In this document: positions 58,814 through 64,000 of the stretch, piece after piece
Layout: each line of letters opens with the position of its first letter
Position numbering within the stretch: the first letter of the stretch is position 1
Assembly (NCBI GenBank): GCA_046482855.1
Contig: JAWOEH010000202.1
Location: 1 to 64,000 of the forward strand
DNA length: 64,000 nucleotides
Direction of reading: 5' to 3'
Origin: CAYVSF01 sp046482855
GTDB taxonomy: Bacteria > Bacteroidota > Bacteroidia > Bacteroidales > UBA12077
The notes under the pieces: model-generated
What the model was told of the DNA's origin: nothing
The model's database searches: none
The model's input: the letters and a program-made list of their open reading frames with translations, nothing else
Translations under genes and position numbers: made by a program

Positions 58814-59446
58814 TTACTGAATTCTAAACATTTTGTGCAACGGCTCCAGCGAGTTCTCTGCAAAGAGTACCACTGTGGCATTCATGATGTCATAGGTAGT
58901 AAGCTCATTCACTGTTACCACTTTGGCATCTTGAATATTCCTGGAAGACAAGAAGATGTTATCATTGTTTTCGTTTAATACCAACAATGTTTTCTTATTG
59001 CTCACTTCCAGATTTTTGCGCAAAGCCACGAATTCTTTGGTTTTGGGTGCTTCAAAGTTGAAATCGGCCAGTACCTTCAATGCATCGCCTTTGGCTTTGT
59101 ATGAAAGTGCTGATTTACGAGCCAGCTGTTTAAGTTTTCGATTCAACTTGAAACTATAGCTACGTGGGCGTGGTCCGAAAATACGTCCACCACCACGAAA
59201 AATAGGGGACTTAATGCTACCAGCCCTAGCCGTTCCGGTTCCTTTCTGACGCTTAATTTTTCGCGTACTTCCAACAATCTCCCCGCGTTCTTTAGTTTTA
59301 TGTGTACCCTGACGGTTATTAGCCATGTATTGTTTTACATCAAGATAAATGGCGTGGTCGTTAGGCTCAATGCTAAAGATTTCATCACTGAGGGTTGCTT
59401 TCTTACCGGTATCTTCTCCTGTTATGTTATAAATCGCTAGTTCCAT
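58814..59446 (-). CDS. rplD: 50S ribosomal protein L4
   Basis: A 210-residue protein with an extended tunnel loop: RGEIVGSTRKIKRQKGTGTA, then GGRIFGPRPRSYSFKLNRK (about 68-108). Its ATG overlaps the L3 stop by one base. In E. coli L4 represses the S10 operon; the leader hairpin it needs is not evident here. Confidence 0.96.
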   Translation of the reverse strand: MELAIYNITGEDTGKKATLSDEIFSIEPNDHAIYLDVKQYMANNRQGTHKTKERGEIVGSTRKIKRQKGTGTARAGSIKSPIFRGGGRIFGPRPRSYSFKLNRKLKQLARKSALSYKAKGDALKVLADFNFEAPKTKEFVALRKNLEVSNKKTLLVLNENNDNIFLSSRNIQDAKVVTVNELTTYDIMNATVVLFAENSLEPLHKMFRIQ

Positions 59447-60063
59447 TACTTCTGAATAATTAAATATGAACCTTTTGAACCAGGTATAGAACCTTTTACT
59501 AATAATAGGTTACTCTCGGGTATCACTTTTAGTACTTTCAGATTCAGTACTTTTATGGTTTTTCCACCATCGCGTCCAGCCATTCGCATGCCCTTAAATA
59601 CCCTTGATGGGTAAGATGATGCTCCAAGAGAACCGGGTGCCCGGTTACGGTTGTGCTGTCCGTGAGTTTGGCCTCCGACACCTGCAAAGCCATGACGTTT
59701 TACAACGCCCTGGAAACCTTTTCCTTTCGAAATTCCGGTAATATCCACCCATGAATCCTCATCGAAGATATCAACCGTTACCGTTTCACCTAATTTGTGC
59801 TCGGTTTCGAAATTCTTAAACTCGTACAACTTCGCTTTTGGCGTAGTGCTAGCCTTTTTGAAGTGTCCAAGCAAAGGCTTTCCTGTGCTTTTCTCTTTTC
59901 GCTCATCGAAGGCCAATTGTAGTGCTTCGTACCCATCTGTTTCAGTTGTTTTAACCTGGGTGACCACGCATGGTCCTGCTTCGACTACAGTGCATGGTAT
60001 GTTTTTACCCTCGGCACTGTATATGGAAGTCATTCCAATTTTCTTTCCAATTAATCCTGGCAT
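59446..60063 (-). CDS. rplC: 50S ribosomal protein L3
   Basis: A 205-residue assembly-initiator protein: GLIGKKIGMTSIYSAEGK at the start, and GFAGVGGQTHGQHNRNRAPG then SYPSRVFKGMRMAG (about 128-165), the loop reaching the peptidyl transferase centre. Confidence 0.97.
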   Translation of the reverse strand: MPGLIGKKIGMTSIYSAEGKNIPCTVVEAGPCVVTQVKTTETDGYEALQLAFDERKEKSTGKPLLGHFKKASTTPKAKLYEFKNFETEHKLGETVTVDIFDEDSWVDITGISKGKGFQGVVKRHGFAGVGGQTHGQHNRNRAPGSLGASSYPSRVFKGMRMAGRDGGKTIKVLNLKVLKVIPESNLLLVKGSIPGSKGSYLIIQK

Positions 60064-60085
60064 GTCACAAAATTTACTTAGTGCA

Positions 60086-60391
60086 TTACACTTTAATTTC
60101 CACTTCTACTCCACTAGGAAGCTCTAATTTCATCAACGCATCAATGGTTTTGGGCGTTGAACTGTAAATGTCCATCAGTCGCTTGTACGAGGAAAGCTGA
60201 AACTGCTCACGTGACTTCTTGTTCACAAATGTTGAGCGCAGCACCGTATACACGCGGCGATGAGTGGGTAGCGGAATAGGTCCGCTAACCACTGCTCCTG
60301 TGGCTTTTACTGTCTTCACAATCTTCTCGGCACTCTTGTCCACAAGATTGTGATCGTAAGATTTAAGTTTAATTCGAATCTTCTGGCTCAT
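60086..60391 (-). CDS. rpsJ: 30S ribosomal protein S10
   Basis: A 101-residue head protein, also the NusB/NusG partner in antitermination: KIRIKLKSYDHNLVDKSAEK, then GPIPLPTHRRVYTVLRS. It lies 11 bases after fusA, so the str and S10 operons are joined with no tuf gene between them. Confidence 0.97.
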   Translation of the reverse strand: MSQKIRIKLKSYDHNLVDKSAEKIVKTVKATGAVVSGPIPLPTHRRVYTVLRSTFVNKKSREQFQLSSYKRLMDIYSSTPKTIDALMKLELPSGVEVEIKV

Positions 60392-60402
60392 TACTCTTTA
60401 AA

Positions 60403-62511
60403 TTATAGTAATTCAATTTTTCCTTTGGCGTTTTCTACCACTTTCTTCGCAATTTCCTTAGGTACTTCTGCATAATGCGAGAATTCCATAGAAGAAGTTG
60501 CGCGTCCGGAAGTTATTGTACGCAACACAGTTACATAGCCAAATTTCTCGGCCAGAGGTACTATGGCTTTAATTACACGCGCACCGCCTCGGTTCTCCAT
60601 GCCTTCAACCTGACCACGACGACGATTAAAGTCACCGATAACATCCCCCATGTACTCTTCAGGGGTAACAACTTCGGCTTTCATGATCGGCTCAAGTAAT
60701 ACGGGCTTGGCTTTGGCACTTGCGGCTTTGAAGGCTTGTTTGGCAGCAATCTCAAATGATAACTGGTCAGAATCCACATCGTGATAGGACCCATCAAACA
60801 AGGTCACTTTTATGGCTTCTACAGGATAACCGGCTAATACACCATTACTTATGGCGTCTTTAAAGCCTTTTTCTACCGAAGGAATAAATTCTTTCGGAAT
60901 GTTTCCTCCTTTAATTTTATCGATAAACTGCACTCCTTCAACACCTTCATCGGCAGGGCCAATGGTTACCTGAATGTCGGCAAATTTACCTCGACCGCCC
61001 GATTGCTTTTTAAATACTTCACGATGCTCAACTTCCTGAGTAATCGCTTCCTTATAAGCAACCTGTGGTGCACCTTGGTTAATCTCTACTTTAAACTCAC
61101 GTCGCAAACGGTCTACAATAATGTCCAGGTGCAACTCACCCATGCCACTAATAACCGTCTGACCACTATCGTCGTCAGTTTTCACAGTAAAGGTAGGATC
61201 TTCTTCCGATAACTTGGCGAGTCCTAAATTCAGCTTGTCTAAATCCTTTTGGGTTTTAGGCTCTACTGCCAATCCGATTACCGGATCGGGGAACTCAATT
61301 GATTCAAGCACCATCGGATGTTTCTCATCGGTAACAGTATCGCCTGTTCGCAGATCTTTAAACCCAACTGCAGCACAAATATCACCAGCTGAAATCTCCT
61401 CTTTGGGATTTTGTTTGTTTGCGTGCATTTGGTAGAGACGCGAAATACGCTCTTTTTTACCTGTACGAACATTCAATACATAAGAACCGGCACTCAATTT
61501 TCCGGAGTACACACGGATAAATGCCAAACGCCCCACATATGGGTCGGTAGCAATTTTAAAGGCCAAACCAGAGAAGGGCTCATCATCGTTTGGTTCACGA
61601 GTAGTTTTCTCGTTGGTTTTGGGGTCTTCTCCTTCAATGGTTCCAATATCAACAGGGCTTGGCAGGAATGCACAAACAGCATCTAACAAACGCTGCACAC
61701 CCTTGTTCTTAAAGGCAGAACCTAATAATACAGGAGTAATAGACATCTCCAAAGTTGCCTTACGAATCACAGCCTTAATCTCTTCCACGGTAATGGAATC
61801 GGGATCATCGAAATAGCGCTCAAGTAACGCATCATCATGCTCTGCAATAGCTTCGATGAGGTTTCCTCGCCACTCTTCGGCATCGGCTTTTAACTCTTCA
61901 GGAATCTCTTCTAGAACGTATTTCGATCCCAACTCTTCGTCGGGGTACCAAATAACAGCCTTGTTTTCAATCAAATCGATTACCCCGCTAAAAGTCTCTT
62001 CTGAGCCGATAGGAATTTGAAGGGGTACCGGATTGGCTTTCAATTTTTCTTTAATGTCATTCACGACCCCAAAGAAATCGGCACCTGAACGATCCATCTT
62101 ATTAACGAAAGCCATTTTTGGCACACCATATTTATCAGCTTGACGCCAAACAGTTTCTGACTGAGGCTCTACACCACCAACGGCACAGAATACAGCCACA
62201 GCACCATCCAATACGCGCAACGAACGCTCTACCTCTACGGTAAAGTCAACGTGCCCGGGTGTGTCAATGATGTTAATTTTGTGTTTTATGTCCTGGTAAT
62301 CCCAGAAACAAGTAGTTGCTGCGGAAGTAATGGTAATACCACGCTCCTGCTCCTGCTCCATCCAGTCCATTGTGGCGGCACCATCGTGTACTTCGCCAAT
62401 ACGGTGACTCACCCCGGTGTAAAACAAGATACGTTCGGTAGTCGTTGTTTTACCGGCGTCGATGTGGGCCATAATCCCAATATTCCGTGTATGTTTTAGA
62501 CCTTTACTCAT
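60403..62511 (-). CDS. fusA: Elongation factor G
   Basis: The translocase of the ribosome, 702 residues. GTPase motifs: AHIDAGKTTTTERILFYTG (G1, about 16-34), DTPGHVDF (G3, about 85), NKMDRSGA (G4, about 139). Domains II-V follow, with GMGELHLDIIVDRLRREFKV in domain III and SYHDVDSDQLSFEIAAKQAF in domain IV. This is the standard EF-G in the str operon; a second EF-G begins at 63,861. Confidence 0.97.
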   Translation of the reverse strand: MSKGLKHTRNIGIMAHIDAGKTTTTERILFYTGVSHRIGEVHDGAATMDWMEQEQERGITITSAATTCFWDYQDIKHKINIIDTPGHVDFTVEVERSLRVLDGAVAVFCAVGGVEPQSETVWRQADKYGVPKMAFVNKMDRSGADFFGVVNDIKEKLKANPVPLQIPIGSEETFSGVIDLIENKAVIWYPDEELGSKYVLEEIPEELKADAEEWRGNLIEAIAEHDDALLERYFDDPDSITVEEIKAVIRKATLEMSITPVLLGSAFKNKGVQRLLDAVCAFLPSPVDIGTIEGEDPKTNEKTTREPNDDEPFSGLAFKIATDPYVGRLAFIRVYSGKLSAGSYVLNVRTGKKERISRLYQMHANKQNPKEEISAGDICAAVGFKDLRTGDTVTDEKHPMVLESIEFPDPVIGLAVEPKTQKDLDKLNLGLAKLSEEDPTFTVKTDDDSGQTVISGMGELHLDIIVDRLRREFKVEINQGAPQVAYKEAITQEVEHREVFKKQSGGRGKFADIQVTIGPADEGVEGVQFIDKIKGGNIPKEFIPSVEKGFKDAISNGVLAGYPVEAIKVTLFDGSYHDVDSDQLSFEIAAKQAFKAASAKAKPVLLEPIMKAEVVTPEEYMGDVIGDFNRRRGQVEGMENRGGARVIKAIVPLAEKFGYVTVLRTITSGRATSSMEFSHYAEVPKEIAKKVVENAKGKIELL

Positions 62512-62560
62512 ATGAAAAATACCCTAACCTTTTAAATAATACGTTAAAATGTTTTACAAT

Positions 62561-63037
62561 TTAAAACCGAAAGTGTGCAAATGCTTTGTTGGCCTCAGCC
62601 ATTCTGTGTGTCTCTTCTTTACGCTTAAAGGCACCACCTTCTTCATTGTAAGCTGCAAGCGTTTCTTGCGCTAATCGCTCCGCCATATTACGACCACTGC
62701 GTTGGCGTGCAAACTTAATCATGTTCCGGATACTGATGGACATCTTGCGTTTTGGCGTAACTTCCATTGGCACCTGAAAGGTAGCTCCTCCAATTCGGCG
62801 GCTCTTTACCTCAACCATAGGTGTTACATTCTCCAACGCTTTCTTCCAAATTTCCAAACCCGATTTTTCTTGATCTTGTTTTTTCTTATCGACAATTTCG
62901 ATCGCATCGTAGAAAACTTTGAGGGCGAGGTTCTTTTTCCCGTCCATCATCAAATCATTCACGAAACGAGTTACTAATTTGTCGTTAAACTTCGGATCTG
63001 GTAACAGCTCCCTTACTTTTGGTTTCGACTTTCTCAT
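62561..63037 (-). CDS. rpsG: 30S ribosomal protein S7
   Basis: A 158-residue head-assembly initiator protein near the E site: PDPKFNDKLVTRFVNDLMMD, VKSRRIGGATFQVPMEVTPK (the beta hairpin, about 75-95), and RMAEANKAFAHFRF at the end. Confidence 0.97.
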   Translation of the reverse strand: MRKSKPKVRELLPDPKFNDKLVTRFVNDLMMDGKKNLALKVFYDAIEIVDKKKQDQEKSGLEIWKKALENVTPMVEVKSRRIGGATFQVPMEVTPKRKMSISIRNMIKFARQRSGRNMAERLAQETLAAYNEEGGAFKRKEETHRMAEANKAFAHFRF

Positions 63038-63058
63038 CTCCTAATTTCCTTTTGAAGT

Positions 63059-63433
63059 TTACTTTTTAGGCCTTTTAGTACCATACTTAGACCGACGTTG
63101 CGTTCTGCCTTCCACACCGGAAGCATCTAACGAACCTCGAATCAAGTGATAACGAACACCAGGTAAATCTTTTACCCTTCCACCGCGAATCAACACGATA
63201 GAGTGTTCTTGCAAATTGTGACCTTCTCCGGGGATGTAGGCGTTCACCTCTTTACCATTTGTCAATCGAACCCTTGCTACTTTTCGCATCGCTGAGTTCG
63301 GTTTCTTTGGTGTTGTTGTGTACACACGTGTACAAACCCCTCGTCGCTGAGGACATGCATCCAATGCGGGTGCTTTCTTCTTTTCCTCAATGCGCGTTCT
63401 TCCTTTTCTTACTAACTGCTGTATTGTTGGCAT
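63059..63433 (-). CDS. rpsL: 30S ribosomal protein S12
   Basis: A 124-residue decoding-centre protein: MPTIQQLVRKGR, TPKKPNSAMRKVARVRL (Lys in the position linked to streptomycin response is wild type), and GGRVKDLPGVRYHLIRGSLD with the usual Lys and Asp. The ATG at 63,433 is preferred over one three codons upstream. It is the first gene of the 17.8-kb cluster, 45 bases downstream of the -7 box. Confidence 0.97.
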   Translation of the reverse strand: MPTIQQLVRKGRTRIEEKKKAPALDACPQRRGVCTRVYTTTPKKPNSAMRKVARVRLTNGKEVNAYIPGEGHNLQEHSIVLIRGGRVKDLPGVRYHLIRGSLDASGVEGRTQRRSKYGTKRPKK

Positions 63434-63477
63434 TATATACAACTATTTATGATACATTAGCTTACAAAATCGGTTCG

Positions 63478-63505
63478 CAAAGGTATTCTTTTTTTTGAAA
63501 AACAA
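63478..63505 (-). promoter_or_regulatory. Promoter of the ribosomal protein cluster
   Basis: On minus, TTG (63505-63503), a spacer of exactly 17 bases that includes a run of eight A, and TACCTTTG (63485-63478) form a textbook Bacteroidota promoter. The predicted start of transcription is about 35-40 bases before the S12 ATG. Confidence 0.82.
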
Positions 63506-63738
63506 CAATTATTCAATACTTTTATTTCGTTATATTTAGACATTTATGAGCGATCATCTCTCATCCTTCCATGACTAATTTACCCTAATAACGCTATTTT
63601 TCCCCTTTTGTAACAGGGATTCAACTAACCTAAGCCTAAACCCACACAAACAACCTGGTCTTAAGCTGCATAGCAGCAACACTCCAAATAAGTACCCGGC
63701 TCAAATGTAAGGTGTTTTTCAATTCATCCGCCTCTGAC
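63506..63738. other. Non-coding gap between divergent rpsL and fusA2
   Basis: The full gene-free stretch is 63,434-63,860. It holds two divergent promoters (63,478-63,505 minus and 63,739-63,768 plus). Between them I see no gene-like frame, tRNA or strong hairpin. Confidence 0.5.
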
Positions 63739-63768
63739 TTGCATCTTTTGAAAAAATCCTTAATTTTG
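63739..63768 (+). promoter_or_regulatory. Promoter of the second EF-G gene
   Basis: TTG (63739-63741), a 19-base spacer and TAATTTTG (63761-63768) fit the Bacteroidota -33/-7 pattern. The start codon is 92 bases downstream of the -7 box, which leaves an untranslated leader of about 85 bases. Confidence 0.72.
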
Positions 63769-63860
63769 GACAGCTAGATTTTATGACCCTAAAATCGAAG
63801 ACTTTCCAATTACATAAATATTGGAGATAAACCTATTTATTAACTTAATACATTACCCTT

Positions 63861-64000
63861 ATGAAAACCTATAAAACGGAGGAAATAAAGAATGTTGCAC
63901 TCATCGGCAATGCCGGTGCGGGCAAATCTTTACTAGCGGAAGCCCTGTTGTTCGATAGCGGAAAGATCGAAAGAAAAGGAACCATTGAAGGAAAAAATAC
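63861..64000 (+). CDS. Second elongation factor G (EF-G2-like), 3' end missing
   Basis: The first 46 residues are visible, starting MKTYKTEEIKNVALIGNAGA, with a P-loop GNAGAGKS and ALLFDSGKIERKGTIEGKN. The pattern differs from the canonical AHIDAGKTTT of the str-operon EF-G and matches the start of the second EF-G of Bacteroidota (EF-G2), which in Bacteroides is linked to translation during starvation. That role is recalled from the literature and cannot be checked from this fragment. The gene is divergent from the ribosomal cluster and runs off the window. Confidence 0.82.
   Translation, partial: MKTYKTEEIKNVALIGNAGAGKSLLAEALLFDSGKIERKGTIEGKN

Noticed and set aside
1..64000. CRISPR arrays, rRNA and tRNA genes
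   Set aside because: No regularly spaced direct repeats, no 16S/23S/5S-like conserved stretches and no tRNA-like sequences were noticed on either strand.

Overview
The window is about 64 kb of chromosomal DNA from a member of the Bacteroidota, most likely Bacteroidales/Marinilabiliales-like. The evidence is the gliding/type IX secretion genes gldE and gldD, lineage families (DUF4249, DUF4924, SusC-type TonB receptor, 'sensor of ECF-type sigma factor'), -7 boxes of the form TAnnTTTG, weak or absent Shine-Dalgarno sequences, a bacterial GGGP synthase and a zinc-free L36. No rRNA, tRNA, CRISPR array, insertion sequence or prophage was seen.

Layout. 1-7,965: the 3' part of manA, a DCC-family protein, then a minus-strand housekeeping run (DUF4924, Hsp15-like, pth, L25, prs, engB, YceI, LysE, aldehyde dehydrogenase). 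8,063-14,287: a DMT exporter, a TonB receptor with its DUF4249 lipoprotein, and DsbD. 14,445-16,506: RNase G, a 30-codon ribosomal-type protein and HU. 16,644-21,553: mutY-ssb-gldE-gldD-phosphopantetheinyl transferase-pcrB, all on plus. 21,684-25,377: a NUMOD4/HNH protein, a pseudo-phosphatase, crcB and ychF. 25,772-31,048: a split transketolase enclosing an atypical methylglyoxal synthase and a VWA protein, followed by an ECF sigma factor, a membrane protein and a periplasmic sensor. 31,094-38,795: hutH, hisS, a secreted unknown, a membrane sensor/receiver with a broken kinase domain, mdtJI and a lipoprotein. 38,938-45,557: a two-propeller SpoIIE phosphatase, a UbiD-type decarboxylase and enolase. 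45,693-63,433: one continuous minus-strand str-S10-spc-alpha ribosomal cluster (S12 to L17, with fusA, secY, map, infA and rpoA but no tuf). 63,861-end: the start of a second EF-G on plus, divergent from the ribosomal cluster.

How the genes fit together. Most of the window is core machinery: translation, secretion, DNA repair and central carbon metabolism (prs, eno, transketolase, manA). The more distinctive parts are signalling and envelope genes. Three proteins keep their fold but have lost or changed catalytic residues: the alkaline-phosphatase-like protein at 22,286, the histidine-kinase-like protein at 35,402 and the methylglyoxal synthase at 26,670. The tkt(N)-mgsA-VWA-tkt(C) arrangement and the ECF module immediately downstream are the best candidates for an under-described system, but I see no completely new multi-gene system that can be proved from sequence alone.
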